Assembly: GCF_025024155.1 (NCBI RefSeq)
Contig: NW_026251832.1
Span: 1-64,000 of the forward strand
Direction of reading: 5' to 3'
Origin: Gamsiella multidivaricata
Taxonomy: Eukaryota > Mortierellomycota > Mortierellomycetes > Mortierellales > Mortierellaceae
DNA length: 64,000 nt
The translations under genes were made by a program, and so were the position numbers. The number at the start of each line of letters is the position of its first letter. The stretch's first letter is position 1. The notes beneath the pieces are model-generated. The model was not told the origin of the DNA, did not search any database, and saw nothing but the letters and a program-made list of their open reading frames with translations. Below, in pieces: positions 55,087 through 64,000 of this stretch.

Positions 55087-58000
55087 CGTTTCTATTACCA
55101 GATCCAAATGCTGCCTCGACGCGCACTAGCCAGGATACTGCATATCTGATGTACACATCAGGCTCAACTGGGCTGCCAAAAGGTGTGCTTGTGCCCCACC
55201 GTGGAATCTCTCGTCTTGTCGTCAATAACGGCTACGCCGACATTGGAGCAAAGGACCGTGTAGTCTTTGGAGCAAACCCTTCATTCGACCCAAGTACTTT
55301 GGAGGTCTGGATAGCATTGCTTAATGGAGGCCAGCTCATCATCATCGATGTCGATACATTCACAGATGCTCACCTTCTTGCGGAAGCACTGAGCCGACAT
55401 CAAGTCACCGCCCTTGTCCTGACAACTGCATTGTTCCACCAGTTTGCGCCAATCATCGGTCCAACCTTGGCAAAGTTGAAGTACCTCGTCTGCGGCGGAG
55501 AGCAAGGAAATCTCGAAACGTTCGCTGGTCAGTTGCAACTCGGAGGACCAACTCACCTTATCAATGTCTATGGACCAACCGAGGGCTCATCGATTGCCAC
55601 TACGTATGAGGTCACCAAGTCCAGCAGTGCATTGGACAAGTTGCCGATTGGTCGTCCTATCGGCAACACTCAGACGTACGTGCTGGACAAGCACAGACAG
55701 CTTGTGCCTGTTGGAGTTGTCGGCGAGCTCTACATTGGAGGTCCTGGCGTGGCAAACGGCTACCTCAACCGTCCAGATACCACTGCTGCTCGATTTGTTT
55801 CCGATCCATTCAGCAAGGTCCCGGGAGCTCAGATGTACAATACTGGAGATCTCGTTCGATTCTTACCAGATGGCGATTTGATGTTCATGGGTCGCAACGA
55901 TGACCAGGTCAAGATCCGAGGCTTCCGTATCGAGATTGGTGAAATCGAGGCGCGCCTTGTGGAGCATCCGTTGGTGAATGAGGTCATTGTGGTTGAGCAG
56001 GGTGAAACTAGTGACAAGAGACTGGTTGCTTATGTCGCGGCTCAGCCCATAGAACAGCTGGCGCTCACCCTTCGCGCCTATCTCGCTAACAGTCTGCCAG
56101 AGTACATGATCCCAAGTGCATTTATTCGCCTGGATGTACTTCCCTTGACAAACAATGGAAAAATTGATCGGCGTGCTCTCCCCGAGCCTGCAGCAGATGC
56201 CTTTGCCAGTCAGGACTATGAGCCACCTGTGGGTGAGATCGAGACAGCACTGGCAACCATCTGGTCCGAGCTGCTCAAGGTCGACAAGGTTGGCCGCAAG
56301 GATAACTTCTTCATGCTCGGCGGTCACTCTCTCCTTGCCGTTCGCCTGATGAACCGTGTCTCCAACCTTGGAGCGATGCTGCCGCTGTCATCCTTATTTG
56401 CTTCCCCTACTCTTTCGGCATTCGCAGCAATCGTATCCAGAGAGCTCGAGGAAGAGCACCAGGCGCTGTCGACGATTGCCCCTATCTCTCGTGATGGCAC
56501 TTTGCCACTGTCGTTTGCACAGCAGCGGCTATGGTTCCTGGCCCAGATGGAGGGCGTCAGCGATGTGTACCACATGCCACTAGCTCTGCGACTGCGAGGT
56601 GACTTCGACCGGGATGTCTGGCAGCGCGCATTGGATACCCTGTTCGCTCGCCATGAGTCATTGCGGTCTGTCTTTGTAGCAGTCGATGGCCAGCCTCGGG
56701 TCCAACTCTTGAACGCAAACACTGGACTGCCTGTTGTTTATAAGGATCTGCGTGGCCAGCTCGATTCAGACCTGCAGCTGGAGAACCTGAGCACACAGGA
56801 GGCCAGCGCATCTTTTATTCTGGAAACGGGTCCCTTGGTCCGTGCACAGCTGGTTCAGACTGCTGACAGTGAGCATGTCTTCTTGCTCACTCAGCATCAT
56901 ATCGTGTCCGACGGTTGGTCCATGGGTCTGCTGATCCGTGAGCTGAGTGTGCTCTACACAGCCTATTGCTCCAGTCAGTCTAACCCTCTGCCACCGCTTG
57001 CCATCCAGTATCCCGATTATGCTGCCTGGCAGCGAGAGTGGCTCAGCGAAGACCGCCTGCACGAGCAAGGTGCATACTGGCGCACAGCACTATGCGATGC
57101 TCCAGTGTCGATCGACTTGCCTACCGATCGACCTCGTCCTCCTCGACAGTCGTTTGCAGGTGCACGAGTGCCTATCTGTGTGAGTGCAGAGACCACACAT
57201 GCACTCAAGCAGCTGAGCCAACAGCATGGAACGACGCTGTTCATGACCATCCTTGCTGCTTGGAGCGCTGTCCTGTCACGTCTTTCCGGCCAAGACGACA
57301 TTGTCATCGGCACACCAACTGCCAACCGCAACCACCAGCAGATTGAGCAACTGATTGGGTTCTTTGTCAACACCCTGGCACTCCGGATTGATCTTTCTGG
57401 CGACCCAAGCATGACACAGCTTCTGGAGCGAGTCCACAACAGCACACTGGCAGCTCAATCCCACCAGGATCTGCCATTCGAACAGGTAGTGGAGATTGTA
57501 CAACCGCCACGCCGAATGGACCAGACACCATTGTTCCAAGTGCTGTTTGCATGGCAAAACAATGATGCTGATGACTTGCAATTGCCAGGAATCGTGGCGA
57601 TCCCGGAAGGACTGGTCTACGATATTGTGAAGTTCGATTTAGAGCTGGAGTTGCATGAGATGAGCGATGAAATCCACGGAGGACTCAACTTCTCTACGGC
57701 TCTCTTCGATCGCACAACCATCGACAGACATGTCGGCTATCTCTGTGCCATGCTCGATTCAATGGCCACTGATGTTACACAGCCCATTAGCGCCTTGGAT
57801 ATGCTCTCTCCATCCGAGCAGAACCTCTTGCTGCACACGTGGAATGCCACCGATAGTCATTACCCACACCACCTCTGCGTGCATCAGCTGTTCGAGACCC
57901 AGGTCGAGCGGTCGCCGGATGCCATTGCACTTGTCCACGACGGACAGTCGATGACCTACCAGGACCTGAACGAGCGTGCAAACAGCCTTGCACACCATCT

Positions 58001-61000
58001 CATCGAGCTAGGTGTGCAGCCAGATGCACCTGTAGGTCTCTGCGTGGAGCGGTCGCTGGCGATGTTTATCGGCCTACTCGCCATCCTGAAGGCTGGAGGT
58101 GCTTATGTACCTATGGATCCGTCCTTTGCGAGCGACCGTCTGTGCGACATCCTAGCCGATGCCGCTCCTGCAGTCCTTCTCGCAGATCAGCCTGGACGTG
58201 ATGCACTGGGCGCTTCTGTCCCTGCCTCAACTGTCGTCATCGATCCCAGCACATTGCTGCAGGGACACACAGACAATCCACTCGTTGCAGAACTGACCCC
58301 ACAGCACCTCGCCTATATCATCTACACCTCGGGCTCTACTGGAAAGCCAAAGGGAGTGATGATCGAGCACCAAGGTGTCACAAACCTCGTCTGGACACGA
58401 CCTGCAGTCTTTGGCAGTGGTCCGTCCAGCAGGGTCCTACAGTTCCTCTCCTTCAGCTTTGACGGCAGCATCTGTGAGATCTTCTCGGCTCTGTGCTTTG
58501 GTGGAAGTCTGCATCTCGTGCCAGATCGCATCCGTCTCGACCGATCCCAGCTGTGGACCTACCTTGAGGAGCATGCGATCACACAGACGATCTTGACGCC
58601 TGCGGTGCTCCAGGACTGCAAGGATCTACCGCCCCTGAGCACATCACTGACACTCATCATGGCCGGTGAAGCACTCCCACTCTCATTGCTGCAGACCCTG
58701 CAGACCCTGGTTCCTCACGGATGCATCGTCAACGACTACGGTCCCACTGAGACCACAGTTGCAGCTGCAGCATGGCGATGTCCCGTTGGGTTTGACGGTG
58801 ACTCGGCTCCGATTGGACGGCCGATTGCCAACAAGCGGGTCTACATCCTGGACACCCATGGAAGACCCGTCCCATTGGGAGCCGTAGGAGAACTGCATAT
58901 CGGAGGAGCCGGTGTTGCACGTGGTTATCTCAACAGACCAGACTTGACAGCCGCAGTGTTCATCCCAGATTCGTTTACAGAAAAGGAAGATGCGCGTATG
59001 TACAAGACCGGTGATCTGGTGCGGTACCTACTCGATGGCAATCTGGTGTTCATGGGCCGCAGCGACCATCAGGTCAAGATACGAGGCTACCGTGTAGAGC
59101 TCGGCGAGATCGAGGCTCGGCTTGCAGAGCACGACCTTGTGAGCGAGGCAGTTGTGGTTGCACGCGGCAATGGCAGTGGCAAGCAGCTTGTTGCATATGT
59201 CGTCGCCCAGCCTGTTGAGGGACTCGCTGGTGCACTCAGATCTCATGCTGTGTCCAAGCTACCAGCGTACATGGTCCCAGCAGCATTTGTCCGACTCGAT
59301 GCTCTGCCACTGACGGCTATCGGCAAACTCGATCGGCGTGCTCTCCCCGAGCCTGCAGCAGATGCCTTTGCCAGTCAGGACTATGAGCCACCTGTGGGTG
59401 AGATCGAGACAGCACTGGCAACCATCTGGTCCGAGCTGCTCAAGGTCGACAAGGTTGGCCGCAAGGATAACTTCTTCATGCTCGGAGGACACTCCTTGCT
59501 CGCTGTGCAGATGATCGATCGCTTGCGCCGCATCGGTCGCAGCATTTCTGTGCGTGCTCTCTTCGAGACACCGACCCTCTGCGTTCTGGCCCAGTCCCTC
59601 AGTCAGCATCAAGCAGTCGTGGTGCCGTCGAACCTCATTATGCCACACACCGAGCGCATTACCCCTGATCTGCTGCCTCTCATCGACCTCACGCAGGACG
59701 ACATCGATCATGTCGTCAATCGAGTCGCAGGAGGAACCGTCAATGTCCAGGACATCTATGCGCTGTCACCACTGCAGGATGGCATTTTGTTCCACCACAT
59801 CATGGCCGACAAGGGCGATCCTTATCTGACCATCATTCAGATGGCCTTCGACGACAGAGCTGTGCTGGACCGCTACTTGGATGCAGTCCAGAGAGCGGTC
59901 GACCGCCATGACATCCTGAGGACCGCTGTGGTCTGGGAGAACATTGCCACTCCTGCCCAGGTTGTACTGCGCCAGGCTACTCTGTCCGTCACTGAGCATG
60001 CACTAGCACCGGCTGATGGCCTTGTTGCAGAGCAGCTGATGCACCTCTGTGATCCTCGCATCAACCGAATCGACTTGACACAGGCTCCCTTGACGCGCTT
60101 TGTCATTGCCCAGGATACGGATGGTCGATGGATCGTCGTCCAGCTGTTGCACCATCTCATTGGCGACCACTCCACTCTGGAAGTGATGAATGATGAGATC
60201 CAGGCAGTCCTACAAGGCCGAGGTGCAGAGCTGGCTCCACCACAGCCGTTCCGTAACCTTATCGCACAAGCACGCCTTGGCGTCAGCATCGAGGACCACG
60301 AGCGCTATTTCTCCAAGATGCTGAAAGACATCGACACTGCTGCTCTGCCATACGGCCTATCTGATGTCCACCAGAATGGCCTCGATGTCGTGGAGTCGCA
60401 TATGGTGTTGCCACAGAGTCTGAACGACCGCCTGCGAAGTCATTCCAAGCGTCTGGGAGTGAGTCTGGCCAGCTTGTGCCACCTCGCCTGGGCACAGGTG
60501 ATCGCGCGCACTAGCGGACAGCAACATGTGGTCTTTGGCACCGTGCTCTTTGGACGCATGGATGCTGGATCGGGCTCGAGCCGTGCAATGGGTCTATTCA
60601 TCAATACGCTGCCACTCCGAGTAGATGTGGACGACACCGGCGTCAAAGCCAGCGTGCGTCAGGTGCAAACAGACCTGGCTTCGCTGCTCGAACATGAGCA
60701 TGCTTCGTTGGCGCTTGCCCAGCGGTGCAGTGGCGTCTCTGCCGGAACGCCGCTGTTCAGTGCGATGCTGAACTACCGCCATCAATCGACCACTGCTGAC
60801 CAGGCTTCTGGGGACTTTGGTATGGAGATCATCGATGCACAAGAGCGCACCAACTACCCGTTCGTCATGTCCGTGGACGATTTCGGATCTGCTCTTGCCC
60901 TGTCAGCTCAAATCCTGCAGCCAATCGACGCTGCCCAGGTGTGCAGATACATGCAGCAGACGCTTGTCAGCATGGCCGATGCGCTCGAACACTCGCCACA

Positions 61001-64000
61001 GATGCCTGCGCACCAGCTGAAGGTCCTGCCAGCTGAAGATAGTGAGCTATTGCTTCGCTCATGGAATGCGACTGAGGGTCCGTATCCCGACCAGCACTGC
61101 ATCCACCAGCTTTTCGAGAAGCAGGCTGCTCAGACACCGGACGCGATTGCTGTGGTCTATGAAGATCAGGCTTTGACTTATGCGGACCTCAATGCACGAT
61201 CCAACCGACTTGCTCACCATCTCATCGGTCTCGGTGTCATGCCGGACTCACTTGTCGCACTCTGTGTGCAGCGCACTCCGGCAATGGTGATCGCCATCCT
61301 TGCCATCCTGAAAGCTGGCGGTGCCTATGTGCCCCTCGACCCCGTCCATGCCAGCGAGCGCCTTCTCGATATCCTCTCCGACTGCGCATCGTCCATTGTT
61401 GTGGCTGACAACCATGGACGCAGCACCATAGGTGAGCTGGCTCTTTCTTCGTTCACCGTGGTGGATCTGGAGTTGATGCCGGAGGGCCCTATCGACAACC
61501 CGCAAGTCCCCACTCTGACCGCCCACCACCTTGCCTATGTGATCTACACCTCTGGTTCTACTGGAAGGCCCAAGGGGGTCATGGTCGAGCATGCAAGCGT
61601 CACCCGTTTGTTCGATGCCACTGCGTCCTGGTACGGCTTTGACGAGAGCGATGCCTGGTGCATGTTCCATTCCTTCAGCTTCGACGTGTCCGTGTGGGAA
61701 CTGTGGGGAGCCCTTCGCTACGGTGGCAAGCTGGTCCTCCTGGCTAACGACACCGCTCGCTCTCCCGAGGCCCTTTACCGTGTGATCTGCGACCAAGGGG
61801 TCACAGTCCTGAACATGACCCCCAGTGCTTTCAAGCCGCTGATCAAGGTCCAGGCTGAAAGTGAGCAGCACGACCGACTACGCAATGTCATCCTGGCAGG
61901 CGAGGCACTGGATCCGGCCATTCTGCAGCCGTGGTATGCAAGCCGGCCTAGGGACTCTTCTCGGGTCGTGAACATGTACGGTCCAACCGAGATTACGGTC
62001 TATGCGACATACCGTGTGATGGGCCCCGAGGACTGTTCGCAGGCAATCAGTCCGATCGGAGTGCGAGTTCCAGACCTGACCACCTATGTCTTGGATAGGC
62101 ACGGCCAGCCGGTGCCGCTGGGAGCAATAGGTGAGCTGTGCATCGGCGGTGCAGGTGTGGCCCGGGGGTACCTCAACAGGCCAGAGCTGACAGCAGAAAG
62201 GTTCGCTCTCGACGGATTCAGCGAGGTGCAAGGTGCCCGCATGTACAAGACCGGCGATCTCGTTCGGTATCTCCCAGACGGCAGTCTTGTGTACCTCGGC
62301 CGCAACGACCAACAGGTCAAGATCCGAGGCTTCCGCATAGAGCTTGGCGAGATCGAGGCACGTCTTGTCGAGCACTCGCTGGTCGAGGATGCAGTGGTGG
62401 TTGCAGTGGGCGAAGGCACAGACAAGCGACTGGTAGCGTATGTGGTTGCTGAGGCACACGAGGGCCTTGCACACTTGCTGCGTTCCCATATCTCTGTGAG
62501 ACTGCCAGAGTACATGACGCCTGGAGCATTTGTGCGTCTAGACCGGTTGCCACTGACAGCCAACGGCAAACTGGACCGTCGCGCACTACCTGATCCAAGA
62601 AGTGATGCCTTTGCCGTTCAAGAGTATGAGCCACCTCAGAGCAGGCTCGAGTCGACGATAGCAACCCTCTGGGCTGAATTACTCAAAGTCGACAGAGTTG
62701 GGCGTCATGACAACTTCTTCCTATTAGGTGGTCATTCCTTGATCGCCGTGCGCCTGATGAATCGCATTTCAGCGCTCGGCGTTCAGTTGCCGTTGTCTTC
62801 GATCTTTGCTTCGCCTATCCTTTCGGCTTTTGCACAGACAGTTGGTAAACATCTTGTAGGTGAAAAGTTCTCATCAACCACTATCACTTCCATCCCTCGC
62901 GATGGCATGTTGCTGCCGTCATTTGCACAGCAGCGACTGTGGTTTTTGGCTCAGATGGAGGGCATCAGTAGTGTGTATCATATCCCAATGGCCCTGCGTC
63001 TGCAGGGTGACTTGGACAGGGACTCCTGGCAAAAGGCTCTGGACACATTGTTCGCTCGCCATGAGTCGTTGCGGTCTATCTTTGTAGCAGTCGATGGCCA
63101 GCCTCGGGTCCAACTCTTGAACGCAAACACTGGACTGCCTGTTGTTTATAAGGATCTGCGTGGCCAGCTCGATTCAGACCTGCAGCTGGAGAACCTGAGC
63201 ACACAGGAGGCCAGCGCATCTTTTATTCTGGAAACGGGTCCCTTGGTCCGTGCACAGCTGGTTCAGACTGCTGACAGTGAGCATGTCTTCTTGCTCACTC
63301 AGCATCATATCGTGTCCGACGGTTGTCCATGGGTCTGCTGATCCGTGAGCTGAGTGTGCTCTACACAGCCTATTGCTCCAGTCAGTCTAACCCTCTGCCA
63401 CCGCTTGCCATCCAGTATCCCGATTATGCTGCCTGGCAGCGAGAGTGGCTCAGCGAAGACCGCCTGCACGAGCAAGGTGCATACTGGCGCACAGCACTAT
63501 GCGATGCTCCAGTGTCGATCGACTTGCCTACCGATCGACCTCGTCCTCCTCGACAGTCGTTTGCAGGTGCACGAGTGCCTATCTGTGTGAGTGCAGAGAC
63601 CACACATGCACTCAAGCAGCTGAGCCAACAGCATGGAACGACGCTGTTCATGACCATCCTTGCTGCTTGGAGCGCTGTCCTGTCACGTCTTTCCGGCCAA
63701 GACGACATTGTCATCGGCACACCAACTGCCAACCGCAACCACCAGCAGATTGAGCAACTGATTGGGTTCTTTGTCAACACCCTGGCACTCCGGATTGATC
63801 TTTCTGGCGACCCAAGCATGACACAGCTTCTGGAGCGAGTCCACAACAGCACACTGGCAGCTCAATCCCACCAGGATCTGCCATTCGAACAGGTAGTGGA
63901 GATTGTACAACCGCCGCGTCGAATGGACCAGACACCATTGTTCCAAGTGCTGTTTGCATGGCAAAACAATGATACTGATGACCTGCAATTGCCTGGACTT
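45615..64000 (+). CDS. Bacterial-type nonribosomal peptide synthetase with fungal multi-exon leader; 3' end outside the window
   Basis: Proposed exons: 45615-45626, 45670-45707, 45788-45878, 45976-46030, 46085-46218, 46318-46361, 46468-46507, 46604-46673, 46803-46930, 47019-47089, then 47180 to past 64000 with one further intron (54988-55101). Phases agree at each junction, so about 233 leader residues join in frame to the synthetase. Exons 3-5 allow alternative splice sites, and ATG at 45670 or 47196 could serve as start. Order after the leader: truncated C, A1, T1, dual C, A2, T2, dual C, A3, T3, C, A4, T4, dual C, A5, T5, C. A-domain cores (YTSGSTG, YKTGD, NGKLDRR) and carrier motifs (GGHSL) are intact in all five. 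The reading frame ends prematurely at 63341 because of a 1-base deletion near 63325, then continues in another frame to the edge. NRPSs of this bacterial-like type make small cyclic or acylated peptides in Mortierella. The product is unknown. Confidence 0.85.
47283..49810 (+). other. NRPS module 1: truncated C domain, A1, T1
   Basis: The condensation domain begins only at its second half ([23 protein letters not shown]); the N-terminal lobe with HHxxxDG is absent. The usual IGTPVANR-like segment is altered to [12 protein letters not shown], so it is probably not catalytic. A1 (about 48060-49560) has all core motifs. By-eye specificity residues are D V W N I A M V Y K, related to Thr-type codes but without an exact match that I know. 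The T1 carrier (about 49600-49810) has GGHSLL with the phosphopantetheine Ser. Confidence 0.75.
48048..49537 (+). repeat. About 1490-base block identical to 61083-62572 (A1 = A5)
   Basis: The offset is a constant 13035 bases. The copies start to differ at 49538 (A against G). No difference was seen inside the block when reading the two copies. Confidence 0.9.
49860..53095 (+). other. NRPS module 2: dual E/C domain, A2 (threonine code), T2
   Basis: The C domain (about 49860-51290) has the elongated N-terminal motif HHLLATEGD, matching HH[I/L]xxxxGD of dual epimerisation/condensation domains, and a second motif HHIIGDH. It should epimerise the residue loaded by module 1 and then condense. A2 (about 51345-52840) gives residues D F W N I G M V H K, the classical threonine code. 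T2 (about 52870-53095) carries GGHSLL. The first 225 bases of the A2 region are identical to A1 and A5, then diverge. Confidence 0.8.
51333..51557 (+). repeat. 225-base block of A2 identical to the start of A1 and A5
   Basis: Identical to 48048-48272 and 61083-61307; divergence starts at 51558 (T against C) and then becomes strong. Confidence 0.9.
54988..55101 (+). other. Stop-free 114-base intron inside the A3 domain
   Basis: The donor GTAAGA follows codon CAA plus T, and the acceptor is TTACCAG before ATCCAAATG. Its length is a multiple of three and it has no in-frame stop, so it hides in the long ORF, where its T run would appear as polyphenylalanine. Splicing restores a normal A-domain spacing before the YTSGSTG core. 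A run of 32 T lies at 55055-55086. If unspliced it would insert 38 residues. Confidence 0.85.
56166..56320 (+). repeat. 155-base block identical to 59331-59485 (A-T junctions of modules 3 and 4)
   Basis: Offset 3165. It covers the end of the A domain, the linker and most of the T domain up to the carrier motif. The flanks differ. Confidence 0.9.
56671..57508 (+). repeat. 838-base C-domain block shared with 63079-63915
   Basis: Identical by eye except for the single missing G at about 63325; the offset changes from 6408 to 6407 there. Similarity continues with a few substitutions to the window end. Confidence 0.88.
59331..59485 (+). repeat. Second copy of the 155-base A-T junction block
   Basis: Partner of 56166-56320. 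Confidence 0.9.
59655..62850 (+). other. NRPS module 5: dual E/C domain, A5 (copy of A1), T5
   Basis: The C domain has HHIMADKGD (dual type) and HHLIGDH. A5 (about 61095-62590) is base-for-base the same as A1 over about 1490 bases, so it should load the same residue. T5 (about 62625-62850) differs from T1 and has GGHSLI. Confidence 0.8.
61083..62572 (+). repeat. Second copy of the A1 block (A5)
   Basis: Partner of 48048-49537. The flanks (T domains, C domains) differ clearly between the two modules. Confidence 0.9.
62885..64000 (+). pseudogene. NRPS sixth condensation domain with a 1-base frameshift, runs off the window
   Basis: LCL-like C domain, near-identical to the C domain of module 4 from 63079 onward. 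At 63321-63328 the sequence is GGTTGTCC, where the module 4 copy (56913-56921) has GGTTGGTCC. One G is missing directly after HHIVSDG, and a stop follows at 63339-63341. Beyond it the other frame continues without a stop to 64000. It is a real frameshift or an assembly/base-call error; if real, the synthetase would end within module 6. Confidence 0.8.
63079..63915 (+). repeat. Second copy of the C-domain block, one base shorter
   Basis: Partner of 56671-57508; carries the frameshift. Confidence 0.88.

Larger units (their letters stand above)
53150..56440 (+). other. NRPS module 3: dual E/C domain, A3 (interrupted by an intron), T3
   Basis: The C domain has HHLMATKGD (dual-type motif) and HHLIDDH, predicting D-configuration for the module 2 residue. 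A3 (about 54594-56180) belongs to a different A-domain branch from A1, A2 and A5. By-eye residues are D P L V V G V S I K, which I cannot assign. A3 is interrupted by the intron at 54988-55101. T3 (about 56216-56440) has GGHSLL. Confidence 0.75.
56476..59605 (+). other. NRPS module 4: C domain (LCL-like), A4, T4
   Basis: The C domain (about 56476-57830) begins [13 protein letters not shown], has [11 protein letters not shown] and lacks the dual-type N-terminal motif, so it should accept an L-configured upstream residue. A4 (about 57880-59350) gives by-eye residues D G C I I A D V A K, resembling tyrosine-type codes (D G T I T A E V A K); an aromatic residue is a guess. T4 (about 59385-59605) has GGHSLL. 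The A4-T4 junction shares 155 identical bases with the A3-T3 junction. Confidence 0.75.

Noticed and set aside
55030..55101. Polyphenylalanine insertion in the A3 domain
   Set aside because: Better explained as a spliced intron with consensus borders and matching phase.

Overview
The window looks like nuclear DNA of an early-diverging fungus, most likely Mortierella in the broad sense. Genes carry many short introns with GT..AG borders. Long poly-T or poly-A runs and microsatellites are frequent. There is a Crinkler-family gene, and the right end holds a very large bacterial-style nonribosomal peptide synthetase (NRPS), a combination known from Mortierella alpina and relatives. The assignment is inference; no ribosomal or mitochondrial marker is present.

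Left part (1-15.4 kb, all genes on the minus strand): a Crinkler gene with a nonsense codon and running off the left edge, a decayed Crinkler-like fragment, a seven-exon kinesin-13/KIF24-like motor gene, an intronless alcohol-acetyltransferase/condensation-like acyltransferase, and a four-exon membrane-anchored ADAM metalloprotease.

Middle part (15.4-42 kb): mostly plus-strand housekeeping genes. These are SDA1 (60S ribosome biogenesis and export), a PHF14-like multi-PHD chromatin protein, the trifunctional tryptophan enzyme TrpC, PEX14 (peroxisomal import docking), protein phosphatase inhibitor 2, a WDR83/MORG1-like WD40 protein and a Sec1/Munc18 protein. Isocitrate lyase lies convergently on the minus strand. 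Exon borders were assigned by eye from splice consensus, codon phase and family conservation, and the joined lengths all divide by three.

Right part (42-64 kb): a gene-poor 3.7 kb stretch is followed by the NRPS gene, which leaves the window at 64000. Its coding sequence appears to begin with about ten small exons (45615-47089) that join in frame to a 16 kb block interrupted by only one recognisable intron. The block encodes a truncated condensation domain, five A-T modules and a sixth condensation domain with a 1-base frameshift relative to its own near-identical copy. Three internal condensation domains carry the dual epimerisation/condensation signature. Several internal segments are identical to each other over 155 to about 1490 bases, which points to recent recombination or gene conversion between modules, or to assembly error in the repeats.
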